This document shows, piece by piece, positions 38,980 to 50,869 of a stretch of 64,000 nt of DNA; the stretch's first letter is position 1; the number at the start of each line of letters is the position of its first letter. The position numbers and the translations under genes are program-made. Origin of the DNA: Craspedostauros australis (taxonomy: Eukaryota > Bacillariophyta > Bacillariophyceae > Mastogloiales > Achnanthaceae); the NCBI GenBank assembly GCA_026770025.1, contig JAMXDE010000004.1, positions 3,273,501-3,337,500 on the forward strand, written 5' to 3'. The notes beneath the pieces were generated by a model. It did no database searches, was not told the origin of the DNA, and saw nothing but the letters and a program-made list of their open reading frames with translations.

Positions 38980-40686
38980 GTGCTGGAATGTATTACTCGG
39001 ACTGCGGCCACCCTCAGATGGTTTTGGAGCATGCGAGCGGCATGTCACGAAAATGGCTTGACGGTAGTTCAAGCCTTAGTCCAATTGGGCGGACCTACCA
39101 TTTCTTCCAGCCCGGTAGATGAGTGGGAGGAGACGCCACTGTACTATGCGTGCGAATACAGAAGCAGGGACGTCGTTGAATACTTGTTGGAGTCTGATCG
39201 AATTGATACCGATGCCAACGCCAAAACTTCGAGGGAGAGTCGCCTTTCCAGCGTGTGTTCCCACAAGGATGGAAGCAGGGACATTGTCGCGCATTTAGTT
39301 GAGTCGGATCGAACCCACATAGACATCAACATCCGAAATAGGATTGGCCAGACAGCGCTCCACCTTGCGTGTGAGGTTGGGAACAGCGACGCTGTTGCTT
39401 ACTTGATGAGCTGTGATCAAATCGTATCAAAGCGGAAGACAACAACGGCAACACGCTGGTTCGCTACGCTTGCTACCAAGAGGACAGGCACGTGCTTGAG
39501 TACTTGGTCCAATCAAGTCATATCGATGTTCATGCGATCATCCACAGGCAGAAAAACACAGGCGATACGCCTTTTCGTGAGGCATGTCAGTTTGGAGGAG
39601 AGGATATCATTAACTTTGTTATGCAATCCGATAAGATCGGTATCGATGTCAATGGCAATACTCCATGCTATGCCATTTGTTGTCGCTTTTCGCAGACACG
39701 CGAATTGGAGGACTTGGCAGGGTCCAACCAATCGAACAGTGACAGTATCAGCGTCGGTATTGAAAATAGCATCAAGATTCAAAACAACGATAGTAATACA
39801 CCACTTCACATGCTGGGTTTGCATGGGCAACGCAACGTCATCAACGACATGCTCGATTCACCCATGACCGATACCAGCCTCTAGAAATCCAATACAGCGA
39901 AGGCGACACACCCCTCCACCTTGCTTTCGGCGTGGACAAGATCGTCGCATTCGACACTTCAGCGAGACTGTCTCACATCTTCGATTTCATCCAACAACAA
40001 GTTGTACCAACAACAAATCTTTGCGATCTCTGTCATCGAAACACCCGAAGTGTAGAAATGGACAATAGTCGACAGTTAATCCACAAGGCCAAGGCAATTG
40101 CAAACATCCAGAATCACAAGGGCAACACCTTCCTTCATCTCGCAGGCGAAAAAGGCAATGCTTCCATCCTTCGAAAGCTGATCGGGCATGGCTCACTGGA
40201 TGCAACACTTCAAAATAGCGAAGGTGACACGGCATTGCATTGCATTGCATTGCATTGCATTGCATTGCATTGTATAAGCGGGAGAAGGAGCAAGCACAAA
40301 CACAATAGGAAGAGGAGAGGGGATAGAAGGAGTGTTGGCATCGTCCGCAACTACGTATGCGTGCAGGACGACAACGACGGCGCTGGTGCTGATCATGTCA
40401 CGACTCAACGGAGATGATGAAGGTGTTGGTCGAATCAAGCAACGTAAAGATTGAATTGAACATAGTGAGCAATGAAGAGGATACAGTGCTGCAGTGTGCG
40501 GTGAAGCACAATTGCCTGGAACTCGTTGAGCTCCTGGGGAGTTTGCATGTTGCTGACGCATGCATAGTACGAAACAAGAATGGCAGCAGTGCAGGGAAGG
40601 CAGCGCGGACGTTGCCACTTTTGCGGAATTTGCATGCGCAATCCTTCGTCGTGTTTCAGCTAATGGAATACTCTGCAACTGCATGA
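38980..40686 (+). pseudogene. ankyrin-repeat gene, broken by frameshifts
   Basis: Ankyrin-type repeats run through four consecutive frame segments: TPLYYACEYRSRDVVEYLLES and TALHLACEVGNSDAVAYLMS (frame of 38980), GNTLVRYACYQEDRHVLEYL and DTPFREACQFGGEDIINFV (frame of 39492, shift near 39430), GDTPLHLAF and GNTFLHLAGEKGNASILRKL (frame of 39881, shift near 39880), and DTVLQCAVKHNCLELVELLG (frame of 40414). The break between the last two coincides with an expanded GCATT repeat. No splice sites explain the first two shifts, so decay is the simplest reading; ankyrin proteins have no assignable function by themselves. Confidence 0.6.
40232..40272. repeat. GCATT pentanucleotide microsatellite
   Basis: Eight units of GCATT in tandem, lying in what was coding sequence for an ankyrin repeat (TALHCI). 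Pentamer expansion would change frame and fits with the decay of the host gene. Confidence 0.9.
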
Positions 40687-41367
40687 CTCGCACGACTCTC
40701 GAATACTACTCGATTCGAGTTGCCAAACGAGGAAGAGCCAACGCAACATTGCTGTGTACGGGACGGGACGGGACGGGACGTAAGCTTGCCGCCACGACGT
40801 TCCTTGTAGAGTACGGACATCCCTATTTCTCAAGGTTCATCACGCACGCTTCCGCTGCCACCACTCTACCATCAGCACCACCATGTGACCACCAACCAAG
40901 TTCATACGATCGACACGTACTTGCTCGCAGTCCATCCACAGTGCCATCAGCATACCAGCACCATCCTTCCAAGATGCTCTTCTTCTCTTTCCGTAATTCT
41001 TCTGTTAACTAAAGTAATCGAGTACTGCAACTTTCACCTGTTAATCTCAATCACATGCGATAGCCGGTGTGTGGTGTGTGAGACAACATCGTGTGTACGG
41101 TCATGACGAAGGTGGAGAACACTTCACTGCATGTCATACTTACAATGCCATTTCTGGTCGTCACTGCCAGACAAGTTCGCACTCAATTAACAACTGCTCA
41201 CGTACTTGTGTCGCAGACAATAAGTAACCAGATGGCATTTGTGCACGATGGAGACAGGAAAACTGGTTACTGTGACAAAACAATGACCAAAATTGCATAC
41301 CGTTTGCGTCATCCAGTTTTGGCAGAAACGACACCCCGCAACTGTGGAGCATCGGTGCATCGGCGGA
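40687..41367. other. intergenic spacer
   Basis: About 680 bp between the ankyrin pseudogene and the inverted-repeat element. It holds a short GGGAC tandem repeat at about 40758-40780 and no recognised gene. Confidence 0.4.
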
Positions 41368-43061
41368 ATATCCACAAGGATTTTTCGTCGCACAAAAGTC
41401 GAAAAGTTGCGTCAGGACGCAACAGTCTCAGAAAATTTCGATTTCTTGCGTCAGGACGCAAACTGAGAATTAGCGTGGGAATTTAACACGATGAAAAAAT
41501 TGTATCGACTAGTTGGACTGATGGCCTCAAAAACATCCTCCTCTTGTGCGGACTTCCTTCGTGTTATTTTCTGAGCTTGTTTCTCGTGTTGTTTTCGCGT
41601 AGTGTTCAGTGTTCTCTAGATCAAGCACATACTCTAGAGTATGCTGCCATTTACAGTGATCATGAGGATGCCAACTCTAGTTTGTTGGTACCATATTAGT
41701 AATAGCACTACCACAACAGCATAAACATGGTGTTTTGTTTAGCTAGCCAGTGTCTTCATGTCTACTCGACTACGTGCATTTCTTCGTGTATCGATAGGAC
41801 ATGCGGTCCTTTCCTTGCCTACTTCACATTGCGCAGTTCCTCTCCAGGGATCTTCACATGGAATCAGTGTCTCATTCATTCATTGTGAGGTGAGATGTGC
41901 ATCTTAGTTTGTGTTTGCATCTATTTTGCCTCCTTTTCCGTTGGGTCCAACCTCATTGCATGATCCAATCGAATCAAGATCGCCATCCGTGTGCTTATCT
42001 TTCAAGCAAAGATTGCTTGCTACATTGAGAAACATGAATGTATTAGTACTATCATGACTAAGAAGATGTACATATGTGATAGCAGGACGGCAATCGGATT
42101 CACCCAGATTCTGCCCGCACGCATGACCGCTGCGAATGCAGCTGCTTTCCCACACATTTATTTCTGCCAACCAAAGGGATCTCACTTGACAACAGTACAG
42201 ATACATACTGGAAACACCGTCTGCTTCTATTGTTTGTATGCCTCATGTGGTCTTAGAATTGAACTCTGCACAGGAAGACCATCCATGCCTTCGTTGGTGC
42301 AAAATCTTGCGTGAGATTCTTGTTTGCGGCGGGGATGCGCCAAGTGTTGGAAGCCCAAACCTGGTATGCACAAGCTTGAGGACAATTGACAGAGCATTAC
42401 ATTTTATTTGAAGCGATGTGGAATGCAAGAGAGCCTTGTACTTGCATGAAAACCAAGATTGTTGATGATCAATGTGCAGAGGCGAATTGTCGTGCAGAAG
42501 GCACGAACTATGTGCCCCAAACAGCACCACAGATAACACAGAGCTGATGGGTGAGCGGAAACACTCTTTTAACTGAGAAGGAGCGAAAATAAGCAGCAAA
42601 GCTGGCAAAGAGAATGGTAGTGTCACAACAGGAAGGAGGACAACGGAGCTGGATGCGAAATATCTGGCTCCTTTCCTCCTCTACGCAAGCAGGAGAGTAT
42701 GGAAGAGGCGAAGAATGTGATTTACAACACATAGAATCACTAATGTATGGATTGCAACATTGAGAGAGTTGTTTCGATACTATTGTTGCTGGAAGTGGAG
42801 TGCAGATAAGATTTGCATCCATCAGTACAAAACAACACGGTAAAACACACAGTATTTGTCCAAAAGCACAGGCGACAAATGACGATATTGGACGATTTGT
42901 GGAGCGAGTGTTCGAGTGAGTCATATTATTTTGCGCCCCGTGTTAAATCTCCACGATAAAATCGATTTTGCGTCCTGACGCAAACTTATTTGGGGGTTGC
43001 GTCAGGACGCAAGAAAAGCCGTTTTTGCGTCCTGACGCAAGGGTTTTCTCCTTGTGGATAT
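41368..43061. mobile_element. 1.69-kb inverted-repeat element with palindromic iterons
   Basis: The ends ATATCCACAAGGA (41368-41380) and its reverse complement (43049-43061) bound the element. The inverted repeats extend inward about 122 bp to CGTGGGAATTTAACACG (41474-41490) and its near-complement (42940-42955). Within these ends lie five copies of a 16-bp near-palindrome, TTGCGTCAGGACGCAA, at 41407-41422, 41446-41461, 42968-42983, 42997-43012 and 43025-43040. The 1.45-kb interior has only short frames without transposase motifs, so the element appears non-autonomous. No clear target duplication was seen. Confidence 0.65.
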
Positions 43062-43384
43062 GATCAAACTGTGATACGCGACTCTCGCACTTGTATTTGT
43101 GGGTCGTACGTATGTACCATGCGAGCTACTCGTACCACGCCTTTATCCCATTACATTGACGCCCACAGTACCCGCGTATGTTCAACCAGAATCTCCACAC
43201 ACAGGCCAAAGGGTGACCTCTCGACAACCAAAAGTCAGACAAATGCAAAGACCAAAACGGAGTCCATCAAGGATCTGCTCACAAAAAGCAATTCGCAACA
43301 ACAAACAACCAAACATCAAACATCAAGCAACACGCAACACGCAACAAACCAAACCAAACCAAACCAACTACTCGTAAAACCAAT
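43062..43384. promoter_or_regulatory. 5' region of the secreted-protein gene
   Basis: About 320 bp upstream of the 43385 start. The last 60 bp are a CA-rich leader with repeats of ACCAAACCAA, like the leader seen before other starts in this window. A promoter is inferred from position only. Confidence 0.35.
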
Positions 43385-44191
43385 ATGAAGTTCACAACCT
43401 CCGCTCTCTCCCTCGTTTCCATCGTCTCCACGGTCATGACCACATCCATGTCCGCCATGCAAGTCTCCGCCGACGAGACAGGCACAGTTGCAGCACGCCG
43501 TATGCTCCGTACCAGAGACCAAGCTGGCACTGTCGAAATGCGCGCGCAAGCGGCCACCAACAGACTGGCTGGGTTTGAGCAACGTCGCAGAGCAGCAGGG
43601 AATATGGGAGGCCCATCCCCACCAGGAGCACAAATGTCGGTCGAGGCCCCCCCGAGTGGTAGTGACTGTGTTCTCGGGTCGTTGTGCAACGATGGCAGCC
43701 CGATTGCGTTGTTCCTCGCATACAATCCAAGCCCTTGTACTTCGAGCGTCAACTCCCAAGGGAACGAGTGGGTGTGCGAGGAAGGATCCAACTTCGACAC
43801 CTGGATCGGTACCGCAACTGACTTTGGATCGACGGCCTACATCGTAATTGATGATGGCAATCTGACACCTACAATCGTGTACGAACAAGAAACGCAGGTT
43901 ACAACTTCCTTTTTCGTGAACGGCCCAACGGTTGATCCGGAGACTGGCACTTCGAACCCTTTGACACCAATCACTCGCGTGAAGATCTACGAGTCGAAGG
44001 AACACAAGGATGTTGGTGCCGAACCAATCCAGGCCATCACGTTCCATACTTCCTGCAACACCAGCCTCAACCAAGGGCTCTTCGTCAATGACACCTTCGG
44101 ATCTGTCACCGTGCTGACCAGCGTCGGCGTCGAAAATAGCGCCAAATTCGGTGCAGGACTCCCATTCGGGCAGAACTGTTTTGCTCCATAG
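43385..44191 (+). CDS. secreted protein of unknown function
   Basis: A 268-residue protein with a signal peptide (MKFTTSALSLVSIVSTVMTT, cleavage probably after VSA). A basic propeptide-like stretch (RRMLRTRDQ, EQRRRAA) is followed by a beta-rich domain with conserved-looking Cys pairs (SDCVLGSLC, NPSPC, VCEEGSNF, FHTSCNTSL, QNCFAP) and VKIYESKEHKDVGAEPIQAI. The block ITFHTSCNTSLNQGLFVNDT followed by FGSVTVLT looks like a small beta-sandwich found in secreted algal proteins, but I cannot name a family. The start is supported by a CA-rich leader and AATATG context. An extracellular location is the only inference offered. Confidence 0.65.
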   Translation: MKFTTSALSLVSIVSTVMTTSMSAMQVSADETGTVAARRMLRTRDQAGTVEMRAQAATNRLAGFEQRRRAAGNMGGPSPPGAQMSVEAPPSGSDCVLGSLCNDGSPIALFLAYNPSPCTSSVNSQGNEWVCEEGSNFDTWIGTATDFGSTAYIVIDDGNLTPTIVYEQETQVTTSFFVNGPTVDPETGTSNPLTPITRVKIYESKEHKDVGAEPIQAITFHTSCNTSLNQGLFVNDTFGSVTVLTSVGVENSAKFGAGLPFGQNCFAP

Positions 44192-45069
44192 GCGTGATGT
44201 GTGGACATTGCAGGAATGCGCCCATCACATGTGGCCAACCACCCCCTGTTTCCGATTCAAATGGGCATGCCATGGCCGCGATGGCATGTGAAAGTGAATA
44301 CGATGCTCTACCCGAGTAGATGCATCCACCAAAGAGTAGTATACATTGTATTACATAATAATAGAATATTCATTAGGATTGCTACAGTTGAGGCATGAAC
44401 GACAGCCGAACGTCTCCCCTGCTGCGACCTGTACCAATGGCCATCCATCAAACGATGATGTTGTATGTTGCACTACCCTCTTCGAAGCACCCATTCAGAT
44501 CTGCAACTAGCGACGAACCCTCCTCTGGAGAGTATTGCACAAATCGAGCTCGTACTGCTCTGCTCTACCCTGCGATCCACCGGATCGGCCTGGTACATGC
44601 AGCGGTTGTCGTTCGTGAAGGAGAGGACATGGGTGCTGTTGCTTTGGCCTCCGCATGTGGCAGCAACGATACAGATGCATTCACTGACTGGGCAATGTTT
44701 TGCAAAAATGATACACGGGCGACTCTGGAAAGTCGAAGTGTTCAGCAGCCATCGATACATCTCAGAGAGAGAGAGACTGTGATGATACAAGCAACTAATG
44801 TGTGTCAGTGGAGGACGATAACCACAAAATCAGCAAGAGCACGGCATCGTTCTTTCCCCAGTAAAATTTGCACCCAAGTTGATTTAACTGTCATTCGGAA
44901 CGACCTCTCCAAGTACAAGCTCGCGGACATGTTTGGAGGGCGTGGCATGGATCGCTCGGAGTTGCTGTGTGATATCCACGGACGATGAGCATACCCCGCC
45001 CCTGTATGCATCCCGATACTCTGAGAACATGATATAATGTAATAGTATGCTGAATACCATCAACGATCA
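44192..45069. other. intergenic region between convergent genes
   Basis: About 880 bp between two stops. An open frame of 197 codons (44395-44988) is present but lacks family motifs, signal peptide or coding-like composition. Short AT-rich tracts at 44340-44375 and 45030-45045 could serve as 3'-end signals. Confidence 0.4.
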
Positions 45070-48000
45070 TCAATCAAATTCCAATTTCCGTTTCCCCCCT
45101 GGCCTCTTGTCCTTTGTTGTGGTGCCTCCCATTACGGTAGCAAACAATGATCGTGGTTGCGTGCTCGTCGCTGGCGCTTGTTGCTGCGAAGCTGCCTCGC
45201 CCTCCTGCCTCGCGAAGTGGACTGGGTTGGCGGAATTGCTCAAAGTGTTCAGCGCCGCGATGGCTTCCAGATCATGCGCGCCCATCGATGCCGTTCCCAA
45301 CAACTCGGTGCTCAGCAGACTGTTCGTAGTTCCGTACAGCAAGGAGTTCTTCGAAGGAGAAAGCTGCAAGCCCACTGGCCTGTCAGTCGTCGCCGATGTC
45401 GCGCTGACCTTGTTACCCATACCAAGGTCGCCTGCGTTGATCGAAGACTGCTGCTGCTGATGTGTCTCCACTCCCATGATGGAGGCTTTTGAGTAGTTCG
45501 ACATGTCAAGGATTCCATTCAACCCCTCGCGCAGGATCGAATTGCCGTTCGGTGAGTACAAGCGGAGCGAGGCTGGCGAGTAGTCTGCGGTCGGCGTTAA
45601 CGCGAAACCAGTGCTGTCACCGCGAGCCGTCTTCGAAGGTGACTGAGTTCGTTTGGGTGATGAGAATGCATTCGCGGAGAACAAGTTCTCTGACGGCGTC
45701 GATGGTGTAGCGAGAGTGGTGGCCGATGGTAGAGCAAAGCTGTTCGTCTGTCGCCGTTGTGGCGAGTCGAAGTGTCGAAACCCAGACCTGCCTCCGATCT
45801 TGTTGGGAAAGGCAGGTGATGTCGGCGTCTGCAATCGCCCGAGCAGACCCATGTCATCATCGTCGAGTGTGGCCTCCACTTCGAGTCTTGACCGTTTGCG
45901 TGCAGCGGTCACAGCGCCGCCGTGAGTTGTCTGGTCGTTATTGCCGCTGTTTCCGGCAAAAGCGGATCGGCTGTTGCTGTTGGCGCGTTCCAGGACATTG
46001 GCCAAGATGCCTTCAGAGCCGTACTTGGACACAGAGAGACCATCGATGGGTGGGAGGTTGGAAAGTCCAGCCGAAGCTTGCAGGTTGGAGAAGTTGAAGC
46101 TCAGGTTGCTGTTTGCCGACTGTCCGAGATCCAGAGCCATTGGCGGCGGGCCACCTGCGATGATGTTCTTGCTGCTAAGGTGGATGTCGTTGTCATCGTC
46201 CAGGAGCTTCTTCATGCAAGACAGCTGCGACAGCTCGGCACCGTCATCAGCAAGCATTTTCTCGATTTCCATCCTGGATCCCTCGGCTGGCGCATCGAAA
46301 CCTAATGGCGCATTTCTGACTGGCGTCGCTAGGTGTGCGGTGACGACTGGCGCAGCAAGCGCTGGCTTTGATGTTCTTTCGACCTTCATTCTCTTGGCTT
46401 TTGGGGCTGCAGTGACAGGCCTTGCAACAACTGATACCATCTTGGCCTTGGTCGTGACCGGCTGTGCCAATGGTACCATGTGCATTGTTGGCCGCTGTAT
46501 CGGCGCGGACAGCTTAACTGCGTTCGCAACCCTATGTTTTGCTGCAGCGCCGCGCCTGGCAGGAACGGCTGCGGGAGCCTTCGTGTTTTTGACGATGCGT
46601 GCACTGGAGATCATGTCGACGAACTTGGCTGCTCGTGAGATGCGGCGGACCAGAACCTGATGCCGCTTTCGCAAATGCCCACGATCGCGGTGTGGGATGA
46701 GCCTCGCACCCAGCTCTGCCCACATGTTGCCCATGATGGGAATGGCCTTGAGAAGAGTCAAGTCTTCTTCCAACGACCACCGATGGACATTCAGAATGGC
46801 CGGTGGCGGCACTCGCACCAGTCCCGCTCGTTTCATCGCGTTTTCGTCAATGTCATCCACGGATTCCAACTTCGGTGTCGGCTCGAGCTTCCCGTTGGGA
46901 TCGATCCACACTCCGCGAGCACGGTACAACAAGAGACATAGCTTGGAGTATCGTTGCGATATGCCGTGGATGGTGCGATCTGGCAAAAAGCGATCCATAA
47001 TCAAAGTCCATTGCTTCTCGCCGTAAAGATTGACACCGCGCAGTACGAGGTTGTCTTCGGCGCTTGTGAAAAGGTTCTTGTTGCGCACGAGAAACATTTC
47101 TTCTGGCCTTGTGAGCGGCTTGCCGACAACGTGGTTTGGTCCCAGGAACTCTCTGATATCGCTGAAGTGCACCGAGAGAGGCTTTTGCAACGGCAGGAAC
47201 GACGATTCGATTGTGGCACCTGCCTTGCGCAGCAGGAAGTTGCAAGCTGCGCCAGGAGCTCCGTGAAGGACGCTGGGTTGCTGCAACTTGCGACGTACCG
47301 TGGACAAGGCTGATTTATCCACCGAAGCATCCAAGGTCCGCAACGTGTCAGCCAGATTGGCCAAGCCCGGGATGTTGAACACGGTGCGTTGGCCAGCCAG
47401 CGCAACCCTGTTGCCGGCGTGAGATTGGTTTCCATCGGCCGGTTGCGAGTGTTCTCGCAGGGTTTTGACGAATGCTGCGCGTGTGAGGCGTCGATTCGAT
47501 GACCTCGAGACGTCATGATTACCCCCGTTGTTCGCGTCCGACGCTTGAAACTGTGACAGCAGGCTCCTTCGTGGCTGGCAGTCGCTGGGCATGCGTTCTT
47601 CGGTACCGTGCTCGGCGAATGGTCCAAAACATGTGCGCGTGCTGTGCGGATAATTGTGCTGGTCGCCGTTGCTGTCGTCGTCCTGATCGTCTTCCAGTTG
47701 TATGGCATACCGAATGGCATCTTTGCGGTGCTGTAATGAGGATAGCATTGAAAGTGTGAGATGAGATATGTATGAATGAGGAATTCTGCGACACAGCACA
47801 CCCAACGACAAAACAACGTACCTGCTCCAAGTCTTGCAACATGCCCACCGCCCCGTCAATGATCTCCGCCAGCTCATCGGCGCTCTCGGCACCGTAGATA
47901 CCATCGACGCTGCCTGGACCGGCCTGATTGAGCTTGAGAGGCGTGTCTGGCTTCTTGCACGATGCCGCATGCGCAGATCGGACGGCAAGAACGGACTGCT

Positions 48001-49633
48001 GCACGAGGAGTTGATAATGCAATCGCATCATTCTCTGCAACGATTGGGCTTGTGTTTGCGTGACCTTGTGACGACCAGCCTGGCGCTTGGCTTCGCGCAG
48101 AGGCGTGAGAGGCGATGCCACCATGGTCGGGGGCAGGTTCGTGGCCTTCCTCGGCGTCGACGCTGTCGAAGGGATTGACATGGTCCTGTTATTGCCTGCT
48201 GCGGTGATCGTGTGCGGTGGCATGTTTGGAGGTCTGGAATGTGGTGGAAATGGTGCAGGCGCTGCTATCGTCCCCAGATTAGGTCTGAGAGCTGCTGCCT
48301 TGGTTGCCAGCTGATTCGCTGCTGTGGTCGCGGAACCTCCAATGGAAGCGTGAGGATCGGCAATGACGGAACCCGCAGGTACACCCACACTGAGATGACG
48401 TTGCGCCTCCACCATCTGTTCCATGCTACTGCTGGTGCCAGGTATGGCCGTTCGGAATGGGTTGTGGGGCATCCCTGCGCCAGCTTGTCCCACCGGAAGC
48501 ATGCCTGATGCTGTTGTCGCCGCTGTTCCCAACTGTGACGATGCCCCTTTCGTGGCCTGGTGGTGCTGCTGGGTGAGGTTGCGCGACGCAGCCCTCGAAG
48601 GTTGTCTCGAGGGCGTGTGCTGTTGTTTGTTAAGCAACGTCGCGACTGCTGCCTCCAGATCCTCCTCCAGCAGACTCCCGAGCTCTTCCTCCAAGTCGTG
48701 CCAAAATGATTCATTCGCTGCTGTGCTGCTCCTTGCACTGCTGACACTCTGCGGCGTCGCGGGTGTTGGGATGGCGGCATGCGATGGTGTCGACGCTACC
48801 TGGTTCGCTTGCGCTGTGATGGTGCTTTTGGTGGTGGAGCTCGTTGCGTTCACAATAACGTTTACACTTCCATTGGCGCTGCTGGCAGTGCTATGAACGA
48901 TACTGGTGTTGTTGTTGGTGGTGGTGGTGGTGGCGTTGACTGCACTGTGGTGCTGGGGTCGCGGATGCATCGTCGTGACAGGTCCAGTGGCTGTGGGAGA
49001 TATCGGCAACGTGTGCTGATGTTGCGGCGGCTGCGGGTGTTGATGCGTGGCATGCTCTGCGTTGGAGTTGCCGTGCGCATCAAACGCGAGGTTTCCAGCA
49101 TCATCGTCATCATCTTCGTCATCATCGTCTGCATCATGCTCGTGCTCATCGAGTTGGTACTCCTCGTCATCGTCAATCTGCAGAATGGACTCATCAAAGC
49201 CCAGCGACTGCACGAATTGGACGTACTCCTCTTCCGTGGGCTCCTCCATTGCATTCGGTGTCTGCGCAGCTGGTGTGGTGGACTCCGCCTTCGTTTGAGT
49301 CGAAGACGACTGCGTTTGGCTTGTACTGCGTGCTTGTGTTATGGCCCGTGCTGCTGCTGTGGCTTCTCCTCTCGGCTTTCTCGTGTGCGGAGACGTGGCT
49401 GTTTGCGAGGGAGTCAGCGGGTTTGGGGAGACCTTTGTCGGGTTCAGTGGCTCCGAAGCAGGAGCACTCGCAGCCGCTGTTCTGCTCGCACTGTCATGTC
49501 CCTCAAGGTGATGCTGTGGCTTCGACTGCGCATTCGTGTGATGCTGCTGCTGCTGCTCCTGCTGTTGGCTATCCATTGCGATTGTATGGTATGGCACCAG
49601 CACTTCCTTTGCCTTGCCTTCGCACCAACACAA
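45070..49633 (-). CDS. SANT/Myb-like nuclear protein, GON4L-like
   Basis: Two exons on the minus strand: 49633-47822 and 47730-45070, joined in phase 0 across a 91-nt intron (CAG|GTACGT ... TTACAG|CAC). The product is 1,490 residues, or 1,471 from the likelier Met at 49576 (MDSQQQEQQQQ). The N-terminal half is Gln/Ala/Thr-rich with an acidic cluster after LGFDESILQIDDDEEYQL. The central region has a SANT-type helix bundle, LFTSAEDNLVLRGVNLYGEKQ (about residue 830), then FLPDRTIHGISQRY, and a second, RWSLEEDLTLLKAIPIMG (about 910). The acidic motif plus 'FTSAEDNLVLRG' resembles GON4L, a chromatin-associated corepressor-type protein. The C-terminal 500 residues are Ser/Asn/Ala-rich and predicted disordered. 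A nuclear regulatory role is inferred; DNA binding is not demonstrated. Confidence 0.75.
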
Positions 49634-50377
49634 CGTCTATGCCCCTTGGTGGTCGTCCGTTCAATGAAGTCGAAGGTCTGTGCAGATGATCAGTGAATCA
49701 ATGCCTTCCTTGGTCTTGTGGCTCCTGCCGTTGGGTGTGATGTGCTTGTCTTGTTCCTTCGTTGGTCTCTTGTTGTTGCCTCCTTTCGTTCCTTTTTTCG
49801 TTCCGACACCACGAAGTCGATCAAGCAAAACACACGAAAATGGCGCGCGCTGAACCGTTATCTGTCGCCGAAATTTGAACTGTGGCGTTGACAACGGGTT
49901 GGTTTGAAAGTCTTTCTTGTGTTCGACGATGATGGTGATGTCGATGCTGGTGATGCTGGTGGTGTTGATGCTGTTGATGCCTTTCTGTTCTTGTCGCAGA
50001 TGAGATTACTTCCACCATCAACGTTGCTGCCGTTGATGATGGCGATGATCACGATGATGATGAGATAATCGTTGATGACGATGATGACGACCGTTGATGG
50101 TGTTGTTGGTGTTGGCAACGATGAAGTTGATGGAAATCGTCGCCCACACTCACAAAAGTGTTGCTTTCGACACTGAGCGCTGTCCGTGCGCCACAAGAAG
50201 CGAACGCAACCAAACCGAATTGCATCTCACCAATCAAAGTCAGCGGTTGTCCTCCAAGAGATTTTCGCCGATTGGTTTTGTCGGTCGGCGCGATTCAGCG
50301 AGCACCCTGCTTTTATTATTATATTCATGTGTGAATACAATGATGAATCAACGCATGCTCGATCAAATTCGATGTGT
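49634..50377. other. intergenic region with GAT/CAT-rich low complexity
   Basis: About 740 bp between the GON4L-like 5' end and the MULE. Degenerate GATGAT/GTTGAT trinucleotide repeats occupy about 49925-50130. No gene was recognised. Confidence 0.45.
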
Positions 50378-50386
50378 CTTGAAAAG
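50378..50386. repeat. target-site duplication, left copy (CTTGAAAAG)
   Basis: Nine bases identical to 57493-57501, directly outside the left terminal inverted repeat. Nine bp is the usual Mutator-like duplication length. Confidence 0.85.
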
Positions 50387-50735
50387 GAGGAAATTCATTA
50401 ACCAGCCCTTTTGAAGTGCCGATTTGCATCAACCAGCCTGTTTTTTGTGACTTAAAGCATCAACACGTCCAAATGTCGATGCGACGTCCTATCGACAAAG
50501 AGGTTTCGCATCGACTTCCAAGGTTAGCGCATAAATGTAGACTACCTGTAACATGCACAAAAAGTACAATCCACATCATACATGATTGCCACACTAGTCA
50601 TATAATGCAAGTAAATAGTCCATCCGAATATATGACGTCCAGTGAAGGGAATTAATGCCTACTTTAGTCGTAGATATGCGCATAATCCATCCGTTTGCTC
50701 CGATTCTTTGCGCCTTGGATCGTGCTCTGACCAAA
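50387..50735 (+). repeat. MULE left terminal inverted repeat
   Basis: 349 bp, the reverse complement of 57144-57492 with scattered mismatches. The inner end is where similarity stops, at GACCAAA before TGTATC. It probably contains the transposase promoter. Confidence 0.85.
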
Positions 50736-50869
50736 TGTATCATCGAGTGGCTCCATACAAATGCACTGCATCCATCTGAGCATGCAAAACAACAGGCTGA
50801 CGAGCCATAACATAAATTACATCCAACATAGCAAACACAACAATCACATCAAACTGTTCAACAACCAGC

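Noticed and set aside
42243-42924. Transposase within the iteron element (two minus-strand frames of about 130 codons)
   Set aside because: Cys/Ser-rich sequences without any DDE, HTH or zinc-finger pattern; overlapping frames and no start context support.
44395-44988. 197-codon open frame
   Set aside because: No motif, signal peptide or coding-like composition; lies between two convergent genes and looks like chance.
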